Positions 1 through 9,378 of a DNA stretch of 64,000 nucleotides are shown here, piece after piece (positions within the stretch are counted from its first letter, which is position 1; every line of letters begins with the position of its first letter). Below the pieces are notes generated by a model. That model worked only from the letters and a program-made list of their open reading frames with translations. It had not been told where the DNA came from and ran no database searches. The stretch comes from Candidatus Nitrosocaldaceae archaeon. GTDB lineage: Archaea > Thermoproteota > Nitrososphaeria > Nitrososphaerales > Nitrosocaldaceae. The position numbers and the translations under genes are program-made. The stretch is taken from assembly GCA_026002835.1 (NCBI GenBank), contig BPGC01000002.1, positions 1 to 64,000 of the forward strand, written 5' to 3'.

Positions 1-905
1 TTAAATTCTTGAAAGAAACCCAATCTAACTTTTATATAATGATAAATCTCTTTTGGAATGTTTATCCCTGTAGCTCTTTCAAAACCCTTGAATCCTGGTG
101 AAGAGTTTACCTCATTTACTAGGTAATTATTATTATCATCAAAAAGAATATCAACCCCAGCAATATCCAAACCAAGCACTTTTGCTGATTCTACTGCAAG
201 CCATTCTATCTCTGGGTTTAATTCAAAAGGTAAAACCTCGCCACCAATTGAAAAATTCGCCCTAACCCTTCCTTCTTTAGCTACTCGCATCATAGCACCT
301 ACAGCTCTTCCTCCTATAATAAATACACGAATATCTTTCCCTTTGCTAAAACTAACAAACTCTTGTAGAATTATGTTTACATATGGATCTTTAGAAACCT
401 CTACAAAGTCTATGAAATCTTCGAATTGTTCTTTATCATTGCATAAGAAGACACCTTTTCCTTGTGTACCAGAAATTGTTTTTATTATTAATGGAAACAT
501 GAACTCTTTTTCAATAAAGTTTACATCTAATGGCATCTTAGCAAACATTGTCTTCGGTATTGGTATCTTATTTACTGCAAGGGTTTGTAAAGTTTGCAGC
601 TTATCTTTTGCAATCTCTACACTATGGCTAGAATTAACAGTGAAAACACCTAGCTTCTCAAGATGCCTTATAACTACTAGATCAAAGTAAGTTGTACTTG
701 CACCTCTTCTCGGTATAAGACAATCTGGGAGGTTAATATAATTGCCATTATAAAGAACACTTTTCCTACCTTCTTTAGTTATAACAATATCAAAATCTTC
801 AGACTTTACAAATTGAACTTCTATATGCTCTTTCTCTGCCTCTTCTTTAAATCTTCTATTCTCTTCATCATCTTCACCATCTTTTATAAGGAACCAAACC
901 TTCAT
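1..905 (-). CDS. RimK-type ATP-grasp ligase, 3' end cut by window edge
   Basis: The minus strand is open from ATG at 905 to the left edge, about 301 codons with no stop, so the end lies outside the window. The translation starts MKVWFLIKDGEDD and shows ATP-grasp signatures: a glycine-rich GTQGKGVF loop near residue 147, DIRVFIIGGRAVGAMMR near 195, and the metal-binding VNEVNSSPGFKGFE near 265. RimK, LysX and MptN enzymes join an amino acid to a carboxylate using ATP. Substrate is not evident: LysX (lysine/arginine carrier protein), ribosomal protein or cofactor glutamylation are all possible, and no lysW-like carrier gene is adjacent. Confidence 0.85.
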   Translation of the reverse strand, partial: MKVWFLIKDGEDDEENRRFKEEAEKEHIEVQFVKSEDFDIVITKEGRKSVLYNGNYINLPDCLIPRRGASTTYFDLVVIRHLEKLGVFTVNSSHSVEIAKDKLQTLQTLAVNKIPIPKTMFAKMPLDVNFIEKEFMFPLIIKTISGTQGKGVFLCNDKEQFEDFIDFVEVSKDPYVNIILQEFVSFSKGKDIRVFIIGGRAVGAMMRVAKEGRVRANFSIGGEVLPFELNPEIEWLAVESAKVLGLDIAGVDILFDDNNNYLVNEVNSSPGFKGFERATGINIPKEIYHYIKVRLGFFQEF

Positions 906-967
906 TATCCTACTATAAGATTTGAACTATACAATATAAGAATTATTATAATAATATCTAAATTATA

Positions 968-2248
968 TTAGGGTATAATAATCAGAAATGTTACTAGAAT
1001 GAGCATGTTTATAGCAGTTACCATAGAGCCTATCTTAAAGAACTCTATAAAGGTAAACCCTTCTCTTCTTGCTGCTTCTAGTATGATAAGATTGCTTGCA
1101 GCTCCTAATATTGTCATGTTGCCTGCTAAAGTACTTGCACCAGCAAGTGTAATCCAAGCTTTAATATCTTCATTAGAAAAGCCATGTTCATACATGATAT
1201 TAATATAAAAAGCTACAAATGGTACGTTACTCATAAACTGGCTTAGTAATGTGCTTGCAGATATTATTGAAAGAATAGTTGATATGCTTGTTTTATTATT
1301 ATCAACAAACTGAAGTGGTGAGAGCATATCTGCAAACATTGCTATTATCCCAGCTTTAGCAAGCGCATCCATGAAGATGAACATGGATATGAAGAGTATT
1401 ATTATGCCCCAGTTAACTTGCTTTAGAACAGCAAGCCTATCCTTAGAGCATATAAGCATAATTAATCCTCCAATAATAGCTATATGGCTTATATCAAACA
1501 TCAGTTCAAAACCTATAACTCTTGCTATTGTAACTACAAAGAAGCCAATTATAACTAGAGATACAATAATTATATTAACCTTGATAGTATTAGGCTCGTA
1601 TGTTACTTTTAGAGCGTCTATATTAAATGTTATATCTTTACTAAAAGTATCTCTATAATACCATCTAAGCAAGTAGTAAGTTGCTATATAGTTAGCAATG
1701 GTTGGCAATGTAAGATACTTTAGAAAATCAAGCATAGGAGCCTTCATACCACTCTCAATTGCTATCAATAGATTTTGCGGATTGCCTATTGGTGTCATAG
1801 TACTTCCTATTGTAACAGCAAACGCAAGTGCTATAAGTAGTGGTTTCGATTCTATCCCAAATCTTGCTATGTTAAGTATTATTGGTGTTGCAACCAATGC
1901 TATTGTATCATTCATTAGAAAGGCTGAGAGTGTACCAAGTATAACTATTATGAAGAGCAAGAGTTTTTTAGTATTATTCACATGCTTCAATATGCCTATA
2001 ATTATAACATTGAGAGCTCTTGATCTCTCAAGTGCTGCTACAACAATAAACATACCAATTAGAAATGTTATAACGTCTGCCTTTATTGCCTTGTAAGCAT
2101 CCTCCATACTTATAGTCTGAAACATTAACATAAGAAGCGCTCCTATAAGCATAGGTATCCATGCCGATATTGTTATATCTTTAACCCTTCTAACTGCTAT
2201 GAGTGTATAAACTATAAGGAATACTAATAGCGCATATGCTTCTGCCAT
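968..2248 (-). CDS. ArsB/NhaD-type (ion transporter superfamily) permease
   Basis: A 426-residue integral membrane protein made almost entirely of hydrophobic segments, roughly 10-12 predicted helices. The halves carry the paired signatures expected of this superfamily: FLMNDTIALVATPIIL with PIGNPQNLLIA in the first half (about residues 110-165) and FMSNVPFVAFYINIMYEHG with LAGNMTILGAASNLI in the second (about 340-390). These re-entrant loops bind the transported ion or anion. Arsenite, sodium/proton antiport and dicarboxylate/sulfate transport all occur in the group, and no neighbour (no arsR, arsC) decides between them. The gene stands alone after the RimK-type gene on the same strand. Confidence 0.85.
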   Translation of the reverse strand: MAEAYALLVFLIVYTLIAVRRVKDITISAWIPMLIGALLMLMFQTISMEDAYKAIKADVITFLIGMFIVVAALERSRALNVIIIGILKHVNNTKKLLLFIIVILGTLSAFLMNDTIALVATPIILNIARFGIESKPLLIALAFAVTIGSTMTPIGNPQNLLIAIESGMKAPMLDFLKYLTLPTIANYIATYYLLRWYYRDTFSKDITFNIDALKVTYEPNTIKVNIIIVSLVIIGFFVVTIARVIGFELMFDISHIAIIGGLIMLICSKDRLAVLKQVNWGIIILFISMFIFMDALAKAGIIAMFADMLSPLQFVDNNKTSISTILSIISASTLLSQFMSNVPFVAFYINIMYEHGFSNEDIKAWITLAGASTLAGNMTILGAASNLIILEAARREGFTFIEFFKIGSMVTAINMLILVTFLIIIP

Positions 2249-2312
2249 AAATGATTTTAAGAACTATTTATTACATCTAATAAAGATTTGTTTATCTATG
2301 CATGTAAAGAAA

Positions 2313-2438
2313 TTAAGATACAACTATCAAACTCAATCCTGGTTCTAAAATATCTTTTGTATATATCATTAGTATATAATCTCCAGATAAAGGCGATAAT
2401 GGTACTAAAGCAAGTGTATATCTTTTTAACAACATCAT
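2313..2438 (-). CDS. possible 41-residue small protein
   Basis: A short minus-strand frame begins with two ATG codons at 2436-2438/2433-2435 and reads MMLLKRYTLALVPLSPLSG onward to TAA at 2313. The same frame stays open for about 25 further codons upstream without a clear start. It is not recognised as any family. It fills the gap between the permease and the MscS-like gene. It could equally be a remnant of a longer gene or chance open frame. Confidence 0.25.
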   Translation of the reverse strand: MMLLKRYTLALVPLSPLSGDYILMIYTKDILEPGLSLIVVS

Positions 2439-2548
2439 AACTAATTCTATAGTAATTATATATGAGATTATATCTTCTACCTTTTCAAACTCTTCATAGT
2501 AAATCTCATGCCATTATGATATACTTTTATATAAATAAAAATATATTG

Positions 2549-3127
2549 TTAATTGTTTATGCTTATTTGTTTCACAGAATTTAACTCTAGATACTTTTCT
2601 AATATCTTCTTTCTTATATTAGCCATGTTCTTAGTATCTGTTTTAAATATACCATGGATTATCGCTTTATCATTATTCTGAGTAATATTTACATCTACTA
2701 CTTGATAGCCAAAATGCTCTATTGCCCTCTGCATATTACTTAATAGTATATGGCTATTCTCTATAGGATTCTTTAGATTTACAATAACCTCATCTATTAC
2801 ATATTTATCATATATCATTACAGGGTTATTAAAGAGCACAAAGTTAGGTATCTTTATCATCCTACCAGTATTTATACTTGGTAACCTATCTCCATCACCT
2901 ACCTCTTCAAGTGTAGTTCTTAACCAACCTATATCTATTATATCACCTTTAATTACTGGATTTATTAATATCTTAATTCTTGTTCCAGGTTTGATATGCT
3001 TGACTCTTCTAAATACAAACCCAGCTATCAAACTAGCTATATAATCCTTAAATGCTAATGAGAACCCTAAGGTACCTAATAAGGCAGTTGTTAAGCTCAA
3101 CGCTAGCGTTATATCAGTTGTTATCAT
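2549..3127 (-). CDS. small MscS-family mechanosensitive channel-like protein
   Basis: 192 residues. Residues 1-40 hold one hydrophobic segment ending in LGFSLAFKDYIASLIAGFVF, which matches the pore-lining TM3 and the following turn of MscS. Residues 40-110 form the MscS beta domain (KPGTRIKIL, GDIIDIGWLRTTLEE, IKIPNFVLFNNPV), and the rest matches the alpha/beta C-terminal domain. E. coli MscS has 286 residues and three membrane helices, so this protein lacks TM1 and TM2. Because no further in-frame N-terminal extension is visible, either it is a naturally short channel subunit or the 5' part was lost. Confidence 0.75.
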   Translation of the reverse strand: MITTDITLALSLTTALLGTLGFSLAFKDYIASLIAGFVFRRVKHIKPGTRIKILINPVIKGDIIDIGWLRTTLEEVGDGDRLPSINTGRMIKIPNFVLFNNPVMIYDKYVIDEVIVNLKNPIENSHILLSNMQRAIEHFGYQVVDVNITQNNDKAIIHGIFKTDTKNMANIRKKILEKYLELNSVKQISINN

Positions 3128-3305
3128 TCTAAATCATCTAACTTATCATCTTATTTTATTGCCAGTATATAAAATTTTAGTTTAGAGATCCCAATTGTTT
3201 ACCTTATAGTTATTAACTCTAATACTTCATGGTATCTAATTCTAATAAAGAATAAAAAATTTGATTTGTTAAATTAGTTCTCCGCCTTCCTCAACGAATA
3301 ATTCT

Positions 3306-4284
3306 TCAATACTTCGCTTTTCTAATCAATCTAACTTTACCATATCTATCCTTCATCAATATAGCTGGTTTAGTTTGAGAATGGAATGGCATATTGAATA
3401 CTATGGAATAAGCACCAACATTATAAAATATTAGATGATCATCTTTACTTATACAATCAATCCTAGATATATTTGATCTAGGGAATATATCGTGTCACAT
3501 AACATCCTGCTATATGTACCCTTTCATGCTCATCCTCTTTTATATCATCTCTTGTGGATATGGCTGCTTTAATAATGCTGAATCTAGTAATAGATGATAA
3601 CCAGAATCAAGTATAGCATATCTATCTTTCTCATAATCTTTTATATTAACTACTTTTGATAATAGTATCATAGATTCAGCAGTAAGATATCTACCGCTCT
3701 CAACTATCGGCATAAATTCACTATGCTTATCATAGATATGATTAAGTTTCTCTATTATAGATTCAGCTATATCCTTTGCTGTAGGTACATCATTGCTATA
3801 GAATATAGGAGTTCCCCCGCATATATCTAAAAATACTAAACCTTAATGATGGATAATAACTCTTAACCTTATTTATGAATACATCTATGTCAATGTTTTT
3901 GCAAAACATGGTAATCTGTAATCTGAGAGCCTAGATGGAAATGGAACCCTCCAAATTCGAGTTTAATATATACTTTATATTCATTGCATTATCATCAGTT
4001 TTAGAGTATAATGGTACACCAAACTTTCCATTTCTATAAGATGCTTTAACGCTAGCATTAACACTAACCTCAGATTGATCCTTATCATAACAATTGGCTT
4101 TCTGTTAGTAATCTTGCAGCAGAGATAAGATTGATCAAACCGTTATAAGAACTAACTACAACCTTATCTATACCATACTCAAGTACTTGCTTCATATTCT
4201 TCGCTTACACTAGTATAGATTACTCTATCTGCAGAGCCTTTACACCTAGCATAAAAAGTATAATTCTCAAGTTGCTATATCAAA
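3306..4284 (-). pseudogene. broken group IV PLP decarboxylase (lysA-type, diaminopimelate decarboxylase)
   Basis: No long frame survives, but minus-strand fragments in different frames line up with the order of a LysA-type enzyme. From high to low coordinate: GIDKVVVSSYNGLINLISAA (about 4100-4180), GGTPIFYSNDVPTAKDIAES and PIVESGRYLTAESMILLSKV (about 3640-3810, the latter equal to the EPGR active-site region), SGYHLLLDSALLK, then NVGAYSIVFNMPFHSQTKPA and LMKDRYGKVRLIRK to a stop at 3306. At least three frame breaks separate these pieces and the first 80 or so residues are absent at the transposase-relic border. A lysine-pathway step was lost here unless an intact copy exists elsewhere. Confidence 0.75.
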
Positions 4285-4876
4285 TCGCTCATATACCAAA
4301 TCTTGTTGCTAAGCTAATAGTAATGAATAGATCAAATATATAATACCTTATGATAAACCAATTACTATATTATCAGATGAATCTTTATGTGCTTATTTAT
4401 TTAGTATAATGGTGTATACTAACATTAAGAAATATGGTAAATATTTATCAGATTATTTTATAGCTATAATATCATGGTTTATCAATATATAATATAGCAA
4501 GAAGAAACATTTGATAAAGATAATCCTATGATCATATACTATCATTAAAGGAATGGTAATACTATATTCCTATAAATGATAATATGATATCTCATATATA
4601 AAAGGATAAAATATGCTAGTAATATCTATACAGATGAATTTAGAGCATATTATAGATTAGAAGAGTATTGATTTAATCATTAAAGAGTATGCTAGAGATA
4701 ATATACATATCAATAACTGTGAGAATAAGGCAAATCTATTAAGTATATGGCTTATGTGTATAAACAAGTATAATCTATATGTTAAGATATTCCAATCTAT
4801 ATATAATATAAGAAACATTGATAGCTTTAAGATATTATCTGTATTAGCTTAGCAACAAGATTTGGTATATGAGCGA
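4285..4876. repeat. perfect 35-bp inverted repeats bounding a transposase relic
   Basis: Positions 4285-4319 and 4842-4876 are exact reverse complements of each other over 35 bases. Between them lies the remnant of a DDE transposase whose stop codon (4850-4852) falls inside the right arm, which is what terminal inverted repeats of an insertion sequence look like. I could not see a convincing target-site duplication outside the arms. The perfect arms contrast with the heavily decayed interior. The stretch 4320-4606 holds nothing else I can recognise. Confidence 0.6.
4607..4852 (+). pseudogene. relic of a DDE transposase C-terminal half
   Basis: Two plus-strand pieces in different frames carry transposase-like sequence. 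The first (from 4607) reads KYASNIYTDEFRAYYRLEEY, resembling the second catalytic aspartate region (TDE...Y). After a frame break the second reads KEYARDNIHINNCENKANLL and on to LSVLA, resembling the H-x-N-x-x-E region that holds the catalytic glutamate. Upstream of 4607 the frame is degraded beyond recognition. It is a dead element; the family (IS1595-like or related) is inferred only from these motifs. Confidence 0.55.
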
Positions 4877-4881
4877 ATAGA

Positions 4882-4950
4882 TTAAAGTTCTAAACCATAA
4901 CTATCCCAATTATCTCTATTATCTATTCAAATACTCGATCTAAAGACAAT
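4882..4950 (-). pseudogene. detached tail of an MT-A70 methylase gene
   Basis: The minus strand here reads RDNWDSYGLEL and a stop at 4882-4884. This is nearly the same as the tail found at 5410-5450 (REKWDSYGLEL), and the underlying DNA is visibly similar over about 35 bases. It therefore looks like the last codons of a second MT-A70 gene whose body has been deleted. It sits between the inverted-repeat element and hicB. Confidence 0.45.
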
Positions 4951-4978
4951 AGATAAATATTCTCTATGTATAGTATAA

Positions 4979-5197
4979 TTGATGAAGTTTAGAATATTAC
5001 TTCATAAAGATGAGGATGGAGTGTATATTGTTGAATGTTTGGATTTACCTGGTTGTATATCTCAAGGCAATACTAGAGAAGAGGCTATTACTAATATAAA
5101 AGATGCTATAATAGGCTATATTGAGAGTCTTAAGAAACATAATGAACCATTACCTAATGCTAATGTAGAGGAAGAGGTTATAGAGTTGAATACATGA
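4979..5197 (+). CDS. hicB: HicB-family antitoxin
   Basis: 72 residues forming the partially degenerate RNase H-like HicB fold: MKFRILLHKDEDGVYIVECLDLPGC near the N-terminus and a helix with TREEAITNIKDAIIGYIES (about residues 36-54). The DLPGCxxxG motif is the family hallmark. It overlaps hicA by four bases (ATGA), the arrangement of translationally coupled hicBA pairs. There is no C-terminal DNA-binding extension, so autoregulation would have to come from the short acidic tail or not occur. It should bind and neutralise HicA. Confidence 0.88.
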   Translation: MMKFRILLHKDEDGVYIVECLDLPGCISQGNTREEAITNIKDAIIGYIESLKKHNEPLPNANVEEEVIELNT

Positions 5198-5418
5198 CAA
5201 GACTACCAAGAGTATCTGGCATAAAAGTCGTTAAAACATTAATAAAGATTGGCTATAGAGTAGATCATCAGACTGGAAGCCATATAATATTAAGGCATAT
5301 GGATACACATAAAAGGATAACAGTACCAAGACATAAAGAATTGGCAAAAGGAACGTTAAGAGCAATATTGAGAGAAGCTGATCTTAGTATTGAAGAGTTT
5401 GTTAGATTATTAAGATAG
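5194..5418 (+). CDS. hicA: HicA-family mRNA interferase toxin
   Basis: 74 residues with the double-stranded RNA-binding-like HicA fold. The motif TGSHIILRH (about residues 29-37) carries the catalytic histidine, and ITVPRHKELAKGTLRAILRE follows as in nearly all HicA toxins. HicA cleaves mRNA when free of HicB. It starts with the ATG that overlaps the hicB stop. Its 3' end meets the tail of the frameshifted MT-A70 gene on the opposite strand, with overlapping stops. The pair lies within the decay island, as expected of a mobile addiction module. Confidence 0.9.
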   Translation: MTRLPRVSGIKVVKTLIKIGYRVDHQTGSHIILRHMDTHKRITVPRHKELAKGTLRAILREADLSIEEFVRLLR

Positions 5419-5966
5419 TTCTAATCCATAACTATCCCATTTCTCTCTTCTATTTCTAGCAAATAGCTCTAGATAGCATTAGGATACATATGCTCAATAA
5501 TATCATATACTATTAATGGCTTCTTACTATGTATGCTTCTATTATGATAGATAACAGATTCTGGTCTATTGCTTTCTAATGGAACTATATTGCCTTTAAC
5601 TGCTATTAATAATAACTCATGCTTGCTTCTAACATAATATCCTAATCCAATCTTATCCTTAATCCATACCATGTTTGTCTTATATTCAAAGTTCCATGCT
5701 TCTATAATCTTTAATGCTTCTCTTAATTTAGGATTTGTTGACCATAAGAATAGTATAGCGTTATCATCTATCTTATCTTCTAAATTATTATCCTTTAAGA
5801 AATTATAGATCTGATCATCTGTTAATGTCTTGTAATGTATGCTAGGATTTGCTCTTAACTTTATATCATAATCATAAGGAGGATCTGCTAGTATAACATT
5901 ATATCTCTTAATAATATTAGAAGAATTAGTAACTAGCTTTGGTTTATGATTATTGTTTATATTCAT
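5410..5966 (-). pseudogene. MT-A70-family adenine methyltransferase, frameshifted near its end
   Basis: The frame from 5966 gives 165 residues with the catalytic VILADPPYDYD (about residues 25-35, DPPY) and IDDNAILFLWSTNP, LLIAVKGNI and SKKPLIVYDIIEHMYPNAI, all typical of MT-A70 enzymes that methylate N6 of adenine. It stops at 5469. In another frame the DNA continues LELFARNRREKWDSYGLEL to a stop at 5410-5412, the usual family ending (LELFAR...WDSWG). Restoring one base near 5475 would rejoin them. The last 20 residues help form the active site, so function may be lost. A ParB-like fragment lies directly upstream. Confidence 0.75.
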
Positions 5967-5995
5967 TAATCTTTTAGCTTCTCCATAAGCATGGT

Positions 5996-6394
5996 TTATT
6001 GATACCTCTTTATTAAGAAGTTTATTAAACTGTCTGGGTCATGTCTTTCTACATTAGCTGCTTGTCTTGTTAGATCTCCTAATGCCTCCAAATTGTCGTA
6101 TTCCGATAACTTGGTGTTGCTAGTGATATATTCTTTAATATCTGCTTTGCCGTCTCTAAACTGTTTAAGCATGCTGTTTATTCTTGCCCTCTCTTCTTTT
6201 AGTTCTTTTAACTTCTTTGCTAATAAGCATCTATCTATTGTATCTAACTGCCTTCTCTTGAGATTAAGTTTTATAACTAATTCTTTCTCTTCTAGCTCAT
6301 CTGTAGTATCTATAACTATTACTTCTGGTTCTATACCTAATCCCTTACATATATTGTATCTATTATAACCATTAATGATTGCTTTATGGATCAA
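5996..6394 (-). pseudogene. ParB/Srx-like nuclease-fold protein, N-terminally truncated
   Basis: 132 residues beginning INGYNRYNICKGLGIEPEVIV, which corresponds to the GxxRxxA segment of the ParB nuclease-like domain. The strands that should precede this motif are missing, and the DNA upstream (6422 on) is transposase remnant, so the 5' end was probably removed by insertion. The rest (KELVIKLNLKRRQLDTIDRC, then a basic helical region to ITSNTKLSEYDNLEALGDL) resembles ParB-like proteins encoded next to phage or plasmid methylases. It precedes the MT-A70 gene by about 30 bases and was likely co-transcribed with it. Confidence 0.6.
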
Positions 6395-6679
6395 TTATCA
6401 TCTACATAATAATTATTATAATCATCTAAGGTTGATAAGCATATTATATATCCATACCTTAGTAACAATCTACTTCTTTATATACTCAAATGATCTTGCT
6501 AAACAATACTCATTAAACATTCTTTTAAATGATGAATATACTATTCTGCTATATCTTTTGTCATATCCTTTTAATTTACAATTGCTTATATCCTAATTGC
6601 TTAATACATCTAAATTATCATTTCTATCTTTATAATTGGTATATCTAGCATTCATTCTAGGTTTAATTACTATATCTTT

Positions 6680-7557
6680 GGTGATTGGTTAATAATACCC
6701 ATCTATATAATAACAGTATATGAAACTAATAGAACTAGCAAAGATAAATGATGAGAAGAAGGCAGAGGAGTGGTTAAGGGATAAGGGTATACTTAAGAGG
6801 TTTGATAGATGCATATACTGCAATAATGAGCATATAGGCAGAGTTAAGGATAACTGCTATAGATGCTATAGATGCAAGAAGGAATGGAGTGTAAGGAGAG
6901 ATAGCATACTATATGGATTGAGGATACAATTCACAAAGTTCATAGGAGCATTAAAGCTATTTGAGTTAGAGATACCAGTATTAAAGGCTAGTAAAGAACT
7001 AGGATTAGCATATCGTACTACATATAAGATATATACTATAATTAGGGAGAAGCTCTATAACTATTCTATAAAGGATGATATATTAAAAGGAGAAGTAGAG
7101 GCTGATGAAGCATACTTTGGAGGTAAAAGAAAAGGAAAGAGAGGTAGAAGTTCATATAATAAGATACCAGTATTTGGTATATTAGAGAGGAATGGTAAAG
7201 TAAAGGTTGAGATAGTTAATGATGTAAGAGCTGAGACATTATTAAGAGAAACTATTAAAAAAGTTAAGAGAGGATCAATAATATATACTGATAAATACAA
7301 AGGTTATGATACTCTAGTATTATATGGTTTTAAACATGAGAGGATAGATAAGAGTATAAGATTTGCTAATGGTATATATTAATGGTATAGAAGGATTCTG
7401 GAGCTATGCTAAAGAGAGATTGTTGAGATATCATGGAGTTAGTAGAGAGTCATTTCCATACTATCTTAAAGAGTTAGAGTTCAGATATAATAATAGAGGT
7501 AATGTATTCGATAAGATAATAGAGGTAATTAGAAGTGGGTAATAATGACTAATCACC
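6680..7557 (+). mobile_element. IS1595-family insertion sequence with 22-bp terminal inverted repeats and 8-bp target duplication
   Basis: The ends 6680-6701 and 7536-7557 are imperfect inverted repeats (18 of 22 positions match) beginning GGTGATT. The flanks 6672-6679 and 7558-7565 are both ATATCTTT, an exact 8-bp duplication, the size expected for IS1595. The element is 878 bp and holds one transposase gene. The intact target duplication indicates simple insertion without later rearrangement. It inserted into the IS5-type transposase relic. Confidence 0.9.
6720..7542 (+). pseudogene. IS1595-family transposase with one frameshift
   Basis: The first frame (6720-7382, 220 residues) has an N-terminal zinc ribbon (CIYCNNEHIGRV, CYRCYRCKKEW at about residues 32-57), a helix-turn-helix region, and the catalytic segment GEVEADEAYFGGKRKGKRGR near residue 125 followed by IIYTDKYKGYD near 193. 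It ends at a TAA in a TA-rich run. In another frame the protein continues INGIEGFWSYAKERLLRYHG to TAA at 7540-7542, inside the right terminal repeat; this part carries the catalytic glutamate. A slip of one or two bases near 7375 inactivates it unless ribosomal frameshifting occurs there. Confidence 0.85.
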
Positions 7558-7896
7558 ATATCTTTTATATAATTATCCTCTAATATAATGATAATGTATC
7601 ATAAGCTCCATCAACATATAATTTATCTATATTATCATTGATTATATTTATGCCTATTCATCTCTTCTAACTCATAATTATTAACAAAATCTAATGATAA
7701 TAATATCTCTTTTAATTAATCTCTTATCTATATCATGCCAATTCATACCATTAGTATTTGTTAATGGGATTGATAAGTTATCAGTTAACTCACAAAGCAT
7801 CATCTTGTTTTATATAGACCAAAAGATTATCTTTGTATAGTAAGTAATGATTAATACTAACAAATACTATTATTCGTATACTAATAATAATAGATC

Positions 7897-9261
7897 GTGC
7901 AAGTAATCGAAGAAAGGCATAACAAAGAGTTAGAATATGTATTCTTACCATTCTTTGATAAGAAACCTACATCATTGTTGATTAGAGGTCTACCAGGAGC
8001 AGGAAAGACTACATTAGCTTTAGAATTATTAAGATTAGTTAAGGATAGATACAAGCCATTATATATATCAACTAGGGTATCTTTATCAAGATTACAAATA
8101 CAATTTCCATGGATTAAAGGATTGATACAAGAAGATGACATATTCTCCTCATCAGAAATAAATAATAAAAGCGAAGCGTTAGATATGAGATTATCTACTG
8201 CTAAAGGAACTATGGAGAATGTTATGAATGCATTAACAGAAAGTAAGAATAGATTTATTATATTAGATAGCTGGGATGCACTAGCAAAAGAAACTCAATT
8301 TGAAGAAAGGATCAAGATGGAGAAGACTATGGTTACTATGGCAGATGCTAATGATGGGTTTTTGCTATTCATAAGTGAAGAACCAGAGAAAAATACATTA
8401 GCATATGTGACTGATGCTGTTATCTCATTAACTGCAGAGGATAGATATGGATTTAGAATAAGGAAGATGATCATAGATAAGATGAGAACACAGCCTATAA
8501 AATATAATACTAGGCTTTATACATTACTGGATACAAGGTTTATATTGCTACCACCTATGCAGTCTATTAATCCAAACAATATAGCATATGCATGCAATAC
8601 TACAAATATATTTAATTATATAGGATTTAAAGAAGGTATTGTAATATTAGTAGAATCAACATTAGGTGTAGATACAAATATTATCAATATGTTATTAGCG
8701 CCTCTTATAGTTAATAATCTAAAGAATAAGAAACCTGCGTTAGTGATAAATTCGCCTGATAAGTTGTATACTGATAGTTTGCAATGGATAAAGCCTTGCT
8801 GTACAGATGAAGAACTAGAGAGACTTGCTATATTCACATTTATAAACAAAACAGATCTATTGGATAAACCTAAGGTAGTAGCTTTCGATGAACATAATAT
8901 CGATAAAAATACTAATGTATTTATATCAACATACAATACTCTATGTAAAGAATTTGGTAATCCTGCAATTATAACATATGATGTAGGACTTCGAGAGATG
9001 GCACATCCTAACAATATAGACAGATTCATAGCAGCTATCAATGCTCATGTAAAAGCAGTTAGGCATAATGGTGATATATTAGTAATAATAACTAAACATG
9101 GACTTAAAACTGCTCAATACGTTAAGAGCATAGCTGATGTACATATAAATATATGGAAAGAGAATGGACTTCCGTTATGTATTATAGAGAAACCAACACT
9201 AGGAATGTATGCATTGTTATTCAACAAAGAAAAATTCTATGATATGATTGATCTTATGTAA
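7897..9261 (+). CDS. RecA/KaiC-fold ATPase of GvpD-like type
   Basis: 454 residues from a GTG start. A P-loop RGLPGAGKTTLALELL lies near residues 30-45, and a Walker B-like NRFIILDSWDALAKE near 115-130. The rest of the first domain (TAKGTMENVMNALTES, FLLFISEEPEKNTLAYVTDAV) follows the KaiC/RadA-like archaeal ATPase plan; GvpD, a gas-vesicle regulator in haloarchaea, has this architecture. Residues 220-454 form a second domain with no visible P-loop, perhaps a degenerate copy of the fold. No gas vesicle genes are present, so a signalling or regulatory ATPase is the safer reading. It stands just right of the decay island. Confidence 0.7.
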   Translation: MQVIEERHNKELEYVFLPFFDKKPTSLLIRGLPGAGKTTLALELLRLVKDRYKPLYISTRVSLSRLQIQFPWIKGLIQEDDIFSSSEINNKSEALDMRLSTAKGTMENVMNALTESKNRFIILDSWDALAKETQFEERIKMEKTMVTMADANDGFLLFISEEPEKNTLAYVTDAVISLTAEDRYGFRIRKMIIDKMRTQPIKYNTRLYTLLDTRFILLPPMQSINPNNIAYACNTTNIFNYIGFKEGIVILVESTLGVDTNIINMLLAPLIVNNLKNKKPALVINSPDKLYTDSLQWIKPCCTDEELERLAIFTFINKTDLLDKPKVVAFDEHNIDKNTNVFISTYNTLCKEFGNPAIITYDVGLREMAHPNNIDRFIAAINAHVKAVRHNGDILVIITKHGLKTAQYVKSIADVHINIWKENGLPLCIIEKPTLGMYALLFNKEKFYDMIDLM

Positions 9262-9378
9262 TTAAATAATAATAAATGAGCGCACGGTTGTATATAATGG
9301 ATAACTAGAGAGACAATCTTATAATTTTAGATTTATAATACCTGAGTTTTTGCAAATATGTAAGAGTAATATACAAAT

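Larger units (their letters stand above)
6422..7830 (-). pseudogene. IS5-type transposase relic, split by a later insertion
   Basis: Minus-strand fragments flank the IS1595-type element. The upstream part (7558-7830) includes YELEEMNRHKYN and DKLYVDGAYDTLSLY. The downstream part (6422-6671) includes GYDKRYSRIVYSSFKRMFNE and CLARSFEYIKK, then IVTKVWIYNML after a stop. These match the D-G-A-Y-D and YxxRxxxE regions of IS5-family transposases. If the inner element and one copy of its 8-bp target duplication are removed, the reading frame crosses the junction as NYIKDIVIKPRMNARYTNYK, proving that both parts were one gene. Several stops and shifts show it was already old. Confidence 0.7.
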
